DNA of 64,000 bases from Falsiroseomonas sp050563535. GTDB lineage: Bacteria; Pseudomonadota; Alphaproteobacteria; Acetobacterales; Acetobacteraceae. The position numbers and the translations under genes were made by a program. The notes beneath the pieces are model-generated. The model was not told the origin of the DNA. It made no database searches and was given only the letters and a program-made list of their open reading frames with translations. The stretch lies in the NCBI RefSeq assembly GCF_050563535.1, contig NZ_JBNXUO010000012.1:75602-139601 (forward strand), given 5' to 3'. Of this stretch, positions 23,902-32,434 are shown in pieces; the first letter of the stretch is position 1; each line of letters begins with the position of its first letter.

Positions 23902-24122
23902 CAGGCTTCCATCACCGCCACGAGGCTGCCTTCGGACACCGCATCGCCTTCGCGCACCGCGATCTCCCGCACCGTGCCGGCTTCGGGGGCCATGACGGGG
24001 ATCTCCATCTTCATGGATTCCAGGATCATGATCGGCTCCTCCTCCTCCGCCCGGTCGCCGGGGCGGAGGAGGACCTTCCAGACCGATCCGGAGATTTCCG
24101 ACTTCACCTCGATGCGGGCCAT
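23901..24122 (-). CDS. Biotin carboxyl carrier protein, single-domain
   Basis: This 73-aa stand-alone biotinyl domain has the lysine at residue 38 in ESMKMEIP, the motif recognised by biotin-protein ligase. It carries carboxybiotin between the biotin carboxylase and a carboxyltransferase. It lacks the long N-terminal extension of AccB. GAGGAACG precedes the ATG. It is the only carrier in the window and may serve both carboxyltransferases (24133-25668 and 28675-30273). Confidence 0.9.
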   Translation of the reverse strand: MARIEVKSEISGSVWKVLLRPGDRAEEEEPIMILESMKMEIPVMAPEAGTVREIAVREGDAVSEGSLVAVMEA

Positions 24123-24132
24123 GGGTCGTTCC

Positions 24133-25668
24133 TCAGAAGCTGGTGGGCCAGTTGGCCAGGCGGCGCTCGCCCAGGCCGGCCGTCGGGCGCAGCGCGTGGA
24201 TGTCGAGCGTGCGGCACAGGAAGTCCCGCGTGTCGCGCGGGTCGATCACGGCATGCGCCTCGTAGAGCGCGGCGAGGCCCCAGGCCTCGGTGTCGCGGCG
24301 CAGCTCCTCGACCAGCGCGGCGAAACGCTCGGGGTCGTCCTCGCGCCGGACGCCGTGCAGCACGCTGACGCCGACGGCGGGGTCCATGAAGCCGAGATCG
24401 GCGGTGGGCCAGCAGGCGACGACATCCGAATTCCGCCCGCCGCCCATGTTCAGATAGGCCTGCCCGTAGCTTTTCCGCAGCACCAGCGAGACCTTCGGCA
24501 CCGTCACCTGCGACAGCGCATTCAGCCAGTTCATGATGCGCCCCGGTGCCCAGCGGTTCTCGCCTTCCTGCCCGATCAGGAAGCCGGGCTGGTCCACCAG
24601 GAAGACGACCGGGATGTGGAAGCTGTCGCAGAGCACGAGGAAGGAAGTGATCTTGCGGCAGGCGTCGACATCGATCGCGCCGCCCTTGAACATCGGGTTG
24701 TTGCCGATGAAGCCGACCGGCCGGCCGCCCAGCCGCGCCAGCGCCGTCACGGCGGACCTGCCGAAGCGCGGCTTCAGTTCGAGCACGCTGCCGAGGTCGG
24801 AGATCGCGGCGACGACGCGGCGCATGTCGTAGACCTTCGTGCGCTGCTGCGGCACCAGCTCCGCCACGCCGCGCGCCGCCGCGTCCGATCCTTCGGGCAC
24901 CGGCGCCCGCGGCGGTGCCTCGCCGTGGTGGGACGGCAGGTAGGACAGGAAGCGCCGCGCGGCGTCGAGCGCCTGATCGTCCGTGTCCACCACCACGTCC
25001 ACCAGGCCCGTCACCTCGGCATGCAGCTTCCAGCCGCCCAGCGCCTCCGGGTCCACGGGCTGGTTGATGGCGGCGGAGGTGACGCGGTTGCTCGCCACCG
25101 ACATCAGCGCGCCCTTGCGCATCGCCACGAAGTCCGACAGCACCGTGTACCAGGTGGACGACCCGTAGCAGGCGCCGAGCAGGAGGGAGACCCAGGGCGT
25201 CTCCCGCAGGCGGCGGTACTCGAAGGGGTCCTGGCCCAGCATGGCGCGGCCCGCCGCGCCCATGCGGTCGGGCATGCGCGCGCCGGAACTCTCGCCCAGG
25301 AAGATCACCGGCATCCCCTGGCGGGACGCGGTTTCCTTCACATGGCGCATCTTCTTGCCGTTGATCGCGCTGGAGGAGGCGCCGAGCACGGTGAAGTCGT
25401 TCGACACCACCGCGACCGGCCGCCCGTCGATCCGGCCGAAGCCGGCGATCTTGCCATCCGCCGGCGTGCGGTCCGCGACCTCCGGCCGGATGCCGCGCGC
25501 GAAGAGGCCGAGTTCGTGGAAGCTGCCGGGATCGAGCAGCCGGTCCAGCCTTTCGCGCGCGTTGAGGTTCCCCTCCGCCCGGCGCCTGGCCAGCTTCTCC
25601 GGCCCACCCATGCCGAGCGCCCTTTCGCGCCGGGCCGCGTAGTCGGCGAGGAGGTCGTCCATGGCCAT
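24133..25668 (-). CDS. Acyl-CoA carboxylase carboxyltransferase subunit, module 1
   Basis: This 511-aa PccB/MccB-type carboxyltransferase consists of two crotonase-fold halves. N-terminal features include RERLDRLLDPGSFHELG and FLGESSGARMPD. The C-terminal half has FLVDQPGFLIGQEGE and AYLNMGGGRNSD. It moves CO2 from carboxybiotin to an acyl-CoA, or the reverse. The acyl substrate cannot be read reliably from sequence. It starts 11 nt after the biotin carboxylase stop, and the carrier follows 10 nt later, giving a complete three-gene carboxylase. Confidence 0.88.
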   Translation of the reverse strand: MAMDDLLADYAARRERALGMGGPEKLARRRAEGNLNARERLDRLLDPGSFHELGLFARGIRPEVADRTPADGKIAGFGRIDGRPVAVVSNDFTVLGASSSAINGKKMRHVKETASRQGMPVIFLGESSGARMPDRMGAAGRAMLGQDPFEYRRLRETPWVSLLLGACYGSSTWYTVLSDFVAMRKGALMSVASNRVTSAAINQPVDPEALGGWKLHAEVTGLVDVVVDTDDQALDAARRFLSYLPSHHGEAPPRAPVPEGSDAAARGVAELVPQQRTKVYDMRRVVAAISDLGSVLELKPRFGRSAVTALARLGGRPVGFIGNNPMFKGGAIDVDACRKITSFLVLCDSFHIPVVFLVDQPGFLIGQEGENRWAPGRIMNWLNALSQVTVPKVSLVLRKSYGQAYLNMGGGRNSDVVACWPTADLGFMDPAVGVSVLHGVRREDDPERFAALVEELRRDTEAWGLAALYEAHAVIDPRDTRDFLCRTLDIHALRPTAGLGERRLANWPTSF

Positions 25669-25679
25669 GCCGTGCCCCC

Positions 25680-27071
25680 TCAGCCCTGGAGTTCGGCCGC
25701 AAGGCCGGTATGGACCTCGCCGGCGGCGAAGCGGGGATCGACGAGCGCGCGCAGCAGGAAGGGGATGTTGGTCTTCAGCCCCTCCACCTCGCAGGCCGAG
25801 AGCGCGTCGGCCAGCAGCGCGATGGCGGCGGCGCGGTCGCCGCCATGCGCGATCACCTTGGCGAGCAGCGGGTCGTAATGCGGCGTCACGGTCATTCCTT
25901 CGCGATAGCCGGTTTCGATGCGCAGCGCGGGTGTGCCGGCGGGCAGGCGGAAGCGCGCCAGCGTGCCGGGGGAGGGGAAGAAGGTCCGCGGGTCCTCGGC
26001 GTAGATGCGCGCCTCCATCGCATGGCCGCGCGGCGCGAGGCCGTCCGGCAGGATGGCAGAGAGCGGGACGCCCGCGGCGGCGCGGATCTGCGCCGCGACG
26101 AGGTCGAGGCCGAGCACCATCTCCGTCACCGCATGCTCCACCTGGAGCCGCGTGTTCATCTCGAGGAAGGCGAAGCCGCCATCAGCGCCCATCAGCATCT
26201 CGACCGTGCCGATGTTGTCGTAGCCGAGCGCGGCCAGCATCGCCGCCGTGCGCCCGGCGAGGCCGTCGATCACCTCGCGGCGCAGCCCGGGGGCCGGCGC
26301 CTCCTCGATCACCTTCTGGTGGCGGCGCTGGAGGGAGCAGTCGCGCTCGAACAGGTGCCGCACCGCGCCGTGGCGGTCGCCGAGAAGCTGGATCTCGACA
26401 TGGCGCGGGCGCTCCAGCAGCTTCTCGAGGTAGATCGTAGCCTCGCCGAAGCTGCGCGCGGCGGCGGACCGCGCACGCTCCACCGCCTGCAGCAGCGCCG
26501 CCCGGTCCTTCGCGGCGACCATGCCGATGCCGCCGCCGCCCGAAGCGGGCTTCACCAGCACGGGGTAACCGATGGCCGCGGCCGCCGCGGCGGCCTCGTC
26601 CGGGTCGGGGCCGAGCGGCGGCGATCCGGGCGCCACCGGCATCCCATGCGCGGCCATCAGCGCGCGCGCCTGCGTCTTCTCCCCCATCGCCTCGATCCAG
26701 CGGGGATCGGGGCCGATGAAGGCGAGGCCCGCCGCGCGCACGCGGCGCGCGAAACCCGCATTCTCGGACAGGAAGCCGTAGCCGGGATGGACGGCATCGC
26801 ATCCCTCGGCGATGGCGGCCGCGATCAGGCCATCCTGGTCGAGGTAGCTTTCCCGCGCCGGGGCGGGGCCGATCCGCCGCGCCGCATCGGCGGCTTCCGC
26901 CCAGGGGGCGCCGGCATCGGCATCCGAATGCACGGCGACGGCGCCGATGCCGAGGCTGCGCAGCGCGCGGATGACGCGCATCGCGACCGCGCCCCGGTTG
27001 GCGACGAGCACCCGGCGGAAGCGGGGCTCCGCCGCCGGCGGTGCGGCCGGCGTGGCGGTCATGCGGCGCAT
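25680..27071 (-). CDS. Biotin carboxylase subunit of acyl-CoA carboxylase
   Basis: This 463-aa ATP-grasp enzyme carboxylates the biotin carrier. Seen blocks are FRRVLVANRGAVAMRV, HPGYGFLSENAGFA, VKPASGGGGIGMV, FLEMNTRLQVEHAVTE and EARIYAEDPRTFFPSPG. It has no fused biotinyl domain, in keeping with the separate 73-aa carrier. The start is uncertain: ATG 27071 or 27062, neither with a clear ribosome site. It heads the five-enzyme operon running down to the Bug receptor, and a GntR operator lies about 115 nt upstream. Confidence 0.88.
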   Translation of the reverse strand: MRRMTATPAAPPAAEPRFRRVLVANRGAVAMRVIRALRSLGIGAVAVHSDADAGAPWAEAADAARRIGPAPARESYLDQDGLIAAAIAEGCDAVHPGYGFLSENAGFARRVRAAGLAFIGPDPRWIEAMGEKTQARALMAAHGMPVAPGSPPLGPDPDEAAAAAAAIGYPVLVKPASGGGGIGMVAAKDRAALLQAVERARSAAARSFGEATIYLEKLLERPRHVEIQLLGDRHGAVRHLFERDCSLQRRHQKVIEEAPAPGLRREVIDGLAGRTAAMLAALGYDNIGTVEMLMGADGGFAFLEMNTRLQVEHAVTEMVLGLDLVAAQIRAAAGVPLSAILPDGLAPRGHAMEARIYAEDPRTFFPSPGTLARFRLPAGTPALRIETGYREGMTVTPHYDPLLAKVIAHGGDRAAAIALLADALSACEVEGLKTNIPFLLRALVDPRFAAGEVHTGLAAELQG

Positions 27072-27170
27072 GGCTCGGCCAAGGGGGACGTTTCCTTCTT
27101 CCCTGCCGGGCTCTTGCGGTCCGGCGGGTGCAGGAGAGCATCGGCCGATCTCGTCGTCAACACGATATGC

Positions 27171-27198
27171 AGTATAGTCGACCACATTGTTGACAATG
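27171..27198 (-). promoter_or_regulatory. Predicted promoter of carboxylase operon (module 1)
   Basis: On the minus strand TATACT (27176-27171) is a near-perfect -10. The -35 region (CATTGT, 27198-27193, 16-nt spacer) is poor and lies within the palindromic operator. The predicted leader is about 90 nt. A weak -35 under an operator fits regulator-dependent expression. Confidence 0.4.
27185..27198. promoter_or_regulatory. GntR/FCD operator, copy 1
   Basis: CATTGTTGACAATG has 6-bp inverted arms around a TG centre. It lies between the divergent gntR-type gene and the carboxylase operon and overlaps both predicted -35 elements. The same core ATTGTnnACAAT is found at 33546-33557 upstream of module 2. 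FCD-class GntR regulators typically bind short palindromes of the TTGTnnACAA kind. Confidence 0.6.
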
Positions 27199-27218
27199 CT
27201 GGGTCTCTGGCCTAGTAC
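27190..27218 (+). promoter_or_regulatory. Promoter of the GntR-family gene, likely leaderless
   Basis: TTGACA (27190-27195), a 17-nt spacer and TAGTAC (27213-27218) form a good housekeeping promoter. The expected transcription start, about 7 nt on, coincides with the ATG at 27226, and no ribosome-binding site precedes that ATG. The -35 lies inside the palindrome, so the regulator probably represses itself. Confidence 0.5.
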
Positions 27219-27225
27219 CCCGGGC

Positions 27226-27936
27226 ATGGAGCGAAAGACCCCCGCGACCACCAGCCCGCATGAGGGCGCCCCGGCCGAGCCGGACGGCCATCCCGCCGCC
27301 AGCGCCGCGCATATCCTGCAGGTGCTGCGCCGGCGGATCGTGCAGGGCGACATCGCGCCGGGCGTGCCGCTGGTGGAGATGAGCCTCGCCGCGGAATTTG
27401 CGACCTCCCGCGCCAAGATCCGCGAAGTGCTGGCCATGCTGGACGAACGCGGCCTGGTCGAGCGCCGGCCCAACCGCGGCGCGGTGGTGCGCCGCGCGAC
27501 CCTCGGCGAGCTGCGCCACCTGTTCGAGGTGCGCGAGGCGCTGGAGGGGATGGCCGCCCGGCTCGCGGCGCAGAACGCCGCGCCGGGAAGCTGGAGGAAG
27601 CTGGTCGAGCTGTTCGGCGCGCCGACCGAGGCGCTGGTCGAGGCGGGGGACGCGACCGGCTATGTCGCCCGCCACGAACGGCTCCGCACCCGCATCCTGG
27701 AGGAGGCGCGCAACCCGGTGCTGACCGCGACCCTGGCGCCGCTCTACGACCGGACGGCGGCGGTGATGCGGCGCCTCGTCCTGGTCACCAACCGCCCGCG
27801 CGAGGCGCTGGCCGAGCACCGCGCCGTGCTGGCCGCGCTCGCCGCGCGCGACCCCGACGCGGCGGAGGCGTGCAAGCGCGCGCAGCTGCGCAGCGCGCGG
27901 CTCGCCCTCGAGCACTACAGCGCCTTCGTGCTGTGA
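27226..27936 (+). CDS. GntR-family transcriptional regulator, FCD subfamily
   Basis: This 236-aa regulator has an N-terminal winged helix (about 35-100; ILQVLRRRIVQGDIAPG and SRAKIREVLAMLDERGLVERRPNRG). A helical FCD effector domain follows (FEVREALEGMAARLAA, RHERLRTRILEEARN, EHRAVLAALAARD). FCD regulators usually sense carboxylates, matching the surrounding catabolic genes. It is divergent from module 1 and co-directional with the biotin ligase gene, whose GTG start overlaps its stop. The operator pair at 27185 and 33545 is its probable target. Confidence 0.88.
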   Translation: MERKTPATTSPHEGAPAEPDGHPAASAAHILQVLRRRIVQGDIAPGVPLVEMSLAAEFATSRAKIREVLAMLDERGLVERRPNRGAVVRRATLGELRHLFEVREALEGMAARLAAQNAAPGSWRKLVELFGAPTEALVEAGDATGYVARHERLRTRILEEARNPVLTATLAPLYDRTAAVMRRLVLVTNRPREALAEHRAVLAALAARDPDAAEACKRAQLRSARLALEHYSAFVL

Positions 27937-28688
27937 GGCTGCCCGACGGCTTCCGGCTCGATGCCCGCGGCGCGGTCGGCTCCACCAACGACGAGGCGAA
28001 GGCCCTGGCCGCCGCCGGCGCGCCGCACGGCACCGTGGTCTGGGCCGGGACGCAGCATGCCGGCCGGGGCCGCCACGGCCGCACCTGGCAGAGCCTGCCG
28101 GGCAACCTGCATGTCTCGCTGCTGCTGCGCCCCGCGGTGCCGCTGGCGCGCGCGCCGGAACTCGGCTTCGTGGGGGCGCTTGCCGCCGCCGATGCGGTCG
28201 ATGCCCTGCTGGCCGGGGCGGGCCGGGCGGGGCTGAAATGGCCGAACGACCTGCTGCTCGACGGCGCCAAGCTCGGCGGCATCCTCTGCGAGGCCGGGGC
28301 CGCGGGCGGGATGCTGGGCTGGCTGGTGATGGGCATTGGGCTGAACCTCGCCGCGGCGCCGCCGGAGGCACCCTATCCCGTGACATCGCTGGCCGCGCGC
28401 GGAAGGGTGGTGAAGCCGGCGGCGGCGCTGCCGGTGGTGGTCGCCGCGGTGGGGCGCTGGATGGAACGTTGGCGGGACGGCTTCGACCCGCTGCGGTCCG
28501 CCTGGGTCGACCGCGCGGGCGGGGCGGGGCGGGAGATGGCCGTCCGGCACGACGGCGGCCTGCTGCGGGGACGGCTGGTCGGCCTCGACCATGACGGGGC
28601 GCTCCTGCTCGGGACGGATGCAGGGGTGCGCCGCGTCGCGATGGGGGAGGTGGAGCCGCCCCGCGCGGCCCCGCTCAGCGGGGGCTGA
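27933..28688 (+). CDS. birA: Biotin-protein ligase, monofunctional
   Basis: This 251-aa ligase activates biotin as biotinyl-AMP and attaches it to carrier lysines. Core motifs are GSTNDEA, GTQHAGRGRHGRTW and LKWPNDLLLDGAKLGG, followed by a small C-terminal SH3-like domain. There is no N-terminal DNA-binding domain, so it is not a biotin-operon repressor. The GTG start at 27933 overlaps the TGA of the GntR gene, implying coupled translation. Its 3' end overlaps the convergent carboxyltransferase gene by 14 nt. Its placement suggests it is made when the neighbouring carboxylases need biotin. Confidence 0.9.
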   Translation: MRLPDGFRLDARGAVGSTNDEAKALAAAGAPHGTVVWAGTQHAGRGRHGRTWQSLPGNLHVSLLLRPAVPLARAPELGFVGALAAADAVDALLAGAGRAGLKWPNDLLLDGAKLGGILCEAGAAGGMLGWLVMGIGLNLAAAPPEAPYPVTSLAARGRVVKPAAALPVVVAAVGRWMERWRDGFDPLRSAWVDRAGGAGREMAVRHDGGLLRGRLVGLDHDGALLLGTDAGVRRVAMGEVEPPRAAPLSGG

Positions 28689-30273
28689 GGGGCGGGCGTC
28701 CGGCAACCCCCGCCACCACCACCTCCCACGCATCCTCCGCCCAGTCGCAGAGCAGGGCGCGCGTCTCCGCCGGGTCGATCACGTCGACGATCCCGAACCG
28801 CTCCGCCGTGCGGAAGGGGGAGGCGAGGCGGTTGTAGTGCTCCTCCAGCTCCGCCCGCCGCCCGGCCGGGTCGGGCGCGGCGGCGATGTCGCGCCGGTAG
28901 GCGGCGGCGACGCCGCCCTCGATCGGGATGGAGCCCCAGCGGGCCGATGGCCAGGCGAAGCGGTGGTTGATCGACCGCCCGTCGGTCCCGTGCTTGCGGC
29001 CGTGCAGCCCGCCCGCCAGGCCGAAGGCACGGCGGAGGATGACGGACACCCAGGGCACCCCGCTCCGCTCCGTCGCCTTCAGCACCCGCAGCGCGCCGAG
29101 CAGCGTGCCGGCCAGTTCCGCCTCCAGCCCCGTCATGTTGCCGGGCTGGTCGACCAGGTTGACGATCGGCAGGTGGAAGGTGTCGCAGAGCTCGATGAAG
29201 CGTTCCACCTTGTTCGCCGCGATGGCGGTCATGGCGCCGGCGGCCACGCGCGGGTCGCTCGCCATCACGCCCACCGGGATGCCGGCGAGGCGGGCGAGGC
29301 AGGTGATGATGGAGCCGCCGTGGTGGCGCCCGATCTCGAAGATGGACCCCTGGTCGAGCACGGCGTCCAGGATCTTCCGAGGGTCGTAGGTCTTGCGGCG
29401 GTCGCGCGGGATGGCATCGCGCAGCCATGCCTCGGACCGGCCCGGATCGTCGGTCGCCGCGATGCGCGGCGGGGCTTCCCAGGCGTGGCGCGGCAGGTAG
29501 CCGAGGAAGCGGCGCACCTGGGCCAGCGCCTCGCGTTCATCGGCGGCGTCGTTGTGGACGATGCCGCTGCGGCGCGAATGGACGCGGTAGCCGCCGAGGT
29601 CGTTCTTGTCGATGTCCACGCCATAGGCCTGCTTCACGACCGGCGGGCCGGCGGCGAAGACCTGGCTGGTGTTGCGGACCATGACCGAGAAATGGGACGC
29701 GAGCACCTTCATCGCGCCGAGGCCCGCGCAGGCGCCGAGCGCGACGCCGACGACCGGCACGGCCGAGAGCAGCGGCACCACCGGCCAGGTCGGGTAGCCC
29801 GGGATCTTCGTGCTCTGCTGCTGGTCCAGCAGCTTCACGCTGCCGCCCGCGGTGTCCACCAGCCGGACCAGCGGCATCCGCATCTCGAAGGCCAGGCGCT
29901 CGGCGTAGATCCACTTCTCCGAGATGGTGGATTCCGACGACCCGCCGCGTATGGTGAAGTCGTCGGCGGAGACGGACACCTTGCGCCCGTCGATCCGCCC
30001 GGTGCCGATGATGGCGTTGGACGGCACGAACCCCTTCAGGGTCCCGTCCTCGGCATAGGCGCCCTTGCCCGTCAGGCGCCCCATCTCGCGGAAGGTGCCG
30101 GGGTCGAGCAGCGCGGCGACGCGTTCCCGCGCGTCGAGCTTGCCGAGCGCGTGCTGGCGCGCCACCGCCTCCTCCCCGCCCATCGCCTCCGCGGCGGCGC
30201 GGCGGCGGCGCAGTTCCTCCAACTCCGGCGCCCATCCGGCGGCGTCGGGCGCGGGTCCGGTCTCGTCATCCAT
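28675..30273 (-). CDS. Acyl-CoA carboxylase carboxyltransferase subunit, module 2
   Basis: This 532-aa second carboxyltransferase differs clearly from the 511-aa one in this window. Features are KLDARERVAALLDPGTFREM, an N-half core with GACAGLGAMKVLASH and FAAGPPVVKQAYG, and a C-half with VNLVDQPGNMTG and a Gly-rich GLAGGLHGRKHG loop. It has no biotin carboxylase or carrier of its own nearby, so it either shares those of module 1 or acts as a decarboxylase/transcarboxylase. GGAG lies 7 nt before the ATG. Its start overlaps the stop of the SucD-like gene by 8 nt. Confidence 0.85.
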   Translation of the reverse strand: MDDETGPAPDAAGWAPELEELRRRRAAAEAMGGEEAVARQHALGKLDARERVAALLDPGTFREMGRLTGKGAYAEDGTLKGFVPSNAIIGTGRIDGRKVSVSADDFTIRGGSSESTISEKWIYAERLAFEMRMPLVRLVDTAGGSVKLLDQQQSTKIPGYPTWPVVPLLSAVPVVGVALGACAGLGAMKVLASHFSVMVRNTSQVFAAGPPVVKQAYGVDIDKNDLGGYRVHSRRSGIVHNDAADEREALAQVRRFLGYLPRHAWEAPPRIAATDDPGRSEAWLRDAIPRDRRKTYDPRKILDAVLDQGSIFEIGRHHGGSIITCLARLAGIPVGVMASDPRVAAGAMTAIAANKVERFIELCDTFHLPIVNLVDQPGNMTGLEAELAGTLLGALRVLKATERSGVPWVSVILRRAFGLAGGLHGRKHGTDGRSINHRFAWPSARWGSIPIEGGVAAAYRRDIAAAPDPAGRRAELEEHYNRLASPFRTAERFGIVDVIDPAETRALLCDWAEDAWEVVVAGVAGRPPLSPR

Positions 30274-31198
30274 GGCTGCGCTCCAGTGCCGCGATGCCGC
30301 CGCCTCGCGGCAGGAGGCGGTCCAGCAGCGGCGCGATCTCGTCGAGCCGCCGCACCACATGCGCGCCCGCGTCCCGCAGCATCCGCCGCTTGGCGGAGAC
30401 GCGGTCGTCGTCGTTCGCGATCATCGCCGCCACATGGCCGAAGCTGACGCCGGGCGGGTAGCGTTCCTGGAACTCCCCCGCGAGCAGCGCGACGACGGGC
30501 TTCGGGCAGCGCCCGGCGCGCAGCATCTCCGCCACGCCGCGCTCGTTGTCCGTGCCGGGCTCGCCGAAGATGACCACGGCATCGGTGCCGGGGTCGCGCA
30601 TGAACAGCTCGACATGGCGGGCCATCGGCGTGCCGGGGATGACGTCGCCGCCCATCGAGATGCAGGTGGACACCCCGTGCCCGCCCGCCTTCAGCGTGAG
30701 ACCGAGTTCCGCCGACATGCCGCCCGAGCGCGAGACGATGCCTATGCGCCCTGGCAGGAAGACCTCCTCCGGCCGTTCGCCGCCGATGCCGCCGAGCTTG
30801 GAGCGGCCGGGGGAGATGATGCCGTTGGTGTTGCAGCCCACCACCACCGCCCCCGCCGCGCGGGCCGCGGCGGCGATGACGGCGGTGTCGTGGCGCGGCA
30901 CGAATTCCGCCAGCACGACCAGCAGCTTCAGCCCGGCATCCAGGCTTTCCAGTGCCGCGTCACGGGTGGCGAGCGGCGGGGCGTAGATCACCGCCGCGTC
31001 CGCCGGGCGGCTGGCGAGCGCGGCGCGGACGGTGTTGAAGACGGGCACGCCGAGCACCTCCGCGCCGCCCTTGCCCGGCGTCACGCCGGCCACCATGCGC
31101 GTGCCGTACGCCATGCAGAATTCGGTGTCGCGCCGGCCCTGCGCGCCGGTCAGGCCCTGGACCAGGACCCGCGTCGTCTCGTCGATCAGGATGCTCAA
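30266..31198 (-). CDS. Succinyl-CoA synthetase alpha-like CoA ligase subunit
   Basis: This 310-aa SucD-family protein binds CoA and carries the phospho-His. It shows RVLVQGLTGAQGRRDTEFC, GVTPGKGGAEVLGVPVF, GIVSRSGGMSAELG and the His segment SFGHVAAMIAND, where canonical SucD has GHAGA. The divergence from housekeeping SucD and the operon context argue for a ligase acting on another dicarboxylate (malate- or malonate-type ligases are relatives). The TTG start is embedded in the stop of the beta-like gene (TTGA). Confidence 0.83.
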   Translation of the reverse strand: MSILIDETTRVLVQGLTGAQGRRDTEFCMAYGTRMVAGVTPGKGGAEVLGVPVFNTVRAALASRPADAAVIYAPPLATRDAALESLDAGLKLLVVLAEFVPRHDTAVIAAAARAAGAVVVGCNTNGIISPGRSKLGGIGGERPEEVFLPGRIGIVSRSGGMSAELGLTLKAGGHGVSTCISMGGDVIPGTPMARHVELFMRDPGTDAVVIFGEPGTDNERGVAEMLRAGRCPKPVVALLAGEFQERYPPGVSFGHVAAMIANDDDRVSAKRRMLRDAGAHVVRRLDEIAPLLDRLLPRGGGIAALERSHG

Positions 31199-32412
31199 GG
31201 CCGCTGCTCCGTCGCGTCCTGCCGCGTCAGCTCGACGATCCGCGCGACGGCGCGGTCGAGCGAGCTTCCCGGCGGCATGTAGTGCAGGCCCGGGGCCCGT
31301 GCGGCGATGGCCCGCGCTTCCGCCTCGCCCGGTCCGCAAAGCCGGACGACGACGGGGAAGCGGGCCAGGTCGACGCCGCGTTCCAGCAGCGCCTCGACCA
31401 GCGGCTCGATCTTCGCCTCGCAGCGCGCAAGCTGCTGGTGGTTGAAGCTGAACAGCATGCCGCGGGTCGCGGGGTTGTCGAGCACGGCATGCACCACGGT
31501 CTTCAGCTTCTCCCGCGCACCGGGGCCGGGATTGGTGTCGGTGTGGTTCGCGGGGCGGCCGCCCAGGGCCAGCATCAGGTCGTGCTGCAGCAGCCCCGCA
31601 CCGCCGCCGCCGACCACGAAGCCGATGTCGCCCTCCACCTCGGTGTACCGGATCGCGCCGCCCCTGATGCGCCGGTTCGCCTCCGCCACCGCACGCTCGC
31701 GCGCGTTGAAGCCGCGCCAGGCGCTGATCAGGCTGCCGTCGTCGAGCCCTTCCCATTCGGGATGGCGGGGCAGCGCGCTCTCGTCCACGCCGAGCATGGC
31801 GCCCACCAGCACCGGCCGCCCCGCGTGGTCGAGCGCGAGGGGATTGACCTCCATCATCGTCGCGTCCGCATCCCGGAACGCCTCCCACAGCGCGACGGTG
31901 AGCTGCGCGAGCGGCAGCAGCGCCGCGCCGGCGATGCCCGCGCGGTCCCACAGGTCGACCGCTTCCCAGACCTGGAGGCCGCGCAGCGGATCCACCTCCG
32001 CCTGGACGACCGCCTCCGGCGCGCGGCGGTGGACCTCCTCGATCTCCACGCCGCCCTGGCGGCTGGCGAGCACGCGCGGCGGCAGGCCATCGAGGGTGAA
32101 GGCGAGGTACAGCTCCTCCGCGATCTCCGCCCGCGCCTCCACATAGACCTGCGCGACGGGGTGGCCGAGCACCTCGGTGCCGAGCAGGGCGCGCGCCGCG
32201 TCGCGTGCGGCGTCCGGGCCGTCCACCAGCCGCACGGCGCCGGCCTTGCCGCGCCGGCCTGTCGGGATCAGCGCCTTCACGGCGACGGCGCCGCCCAGGG
32301 CTTCCGCCGCGCGGGCCGCCGCCTCCGGGTCGGATGCGGGTTGGCCCGCCGGCACCGGCAGCCCGCGCGCGCGCAGCCAGGCCTTCGCCCTGTCTTCCGT
32401 CAGCGTGAGCAC
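31195..32412 (-). CDS. Succinyl-CoA synthetase beta-like ATP-grasp subunit
   Basis: This 405-aa SucC-family subunit has an N-terminal ATP-grasp domain (AKAWLRARGLPVPAG, VAVKALIPTGRRGKAG, MMEVNPLALDHAGRP). Its C-terminal ligase domain contains GFVVGGGGAGLLQHD and FSFNHQQLARCE. It would phosphorylate the SucD-like partner and form an acyl-CoA. The GTG start at 32412 is preceded by GAAGGAGAT with good spacing. It lies 22 nt downstream of the Bug receptor gene, so import and activation are encoded together. Confidence 0.83.
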   Translation of the reverse strand: MLTLTEDRAKAWLRARGLPVPAGQPASDPEAAARAAEALGGAVAVKALIPTGRRGKAGAVRLVDGPDAARDAARALLGTEVLGHPVAQVYVEARAEIAEELYLAFTLDGLPPRVLASRQGGVEIEEVHRRAPEAVVQAEVDPLRGLQVWEAVDLWDRAGIAGAALLPLAQLTVALWEAFRDADATMMEVNPLALDHAGRPVLVGAMLGVDESALPRHPEWEGLDDGSLISAWRGFNARERAVAEANRRIRGGAIRYTEVEGDIGFVVGGGGAGLLQHDLMLALGGRPANHTDTNPGPGAREKLKTVVHAVLDNPATRGMLFSFNHQQLARCEAKIEPLVEALLERGVDLARFPVVVRLCGPGEAEARAIAARAPGLHYMPPGSSLDRAVARIVELTRQDATEQRP

Positions 32413-32434
32413 AGGATCTCCTTCCCCCGCGGCC

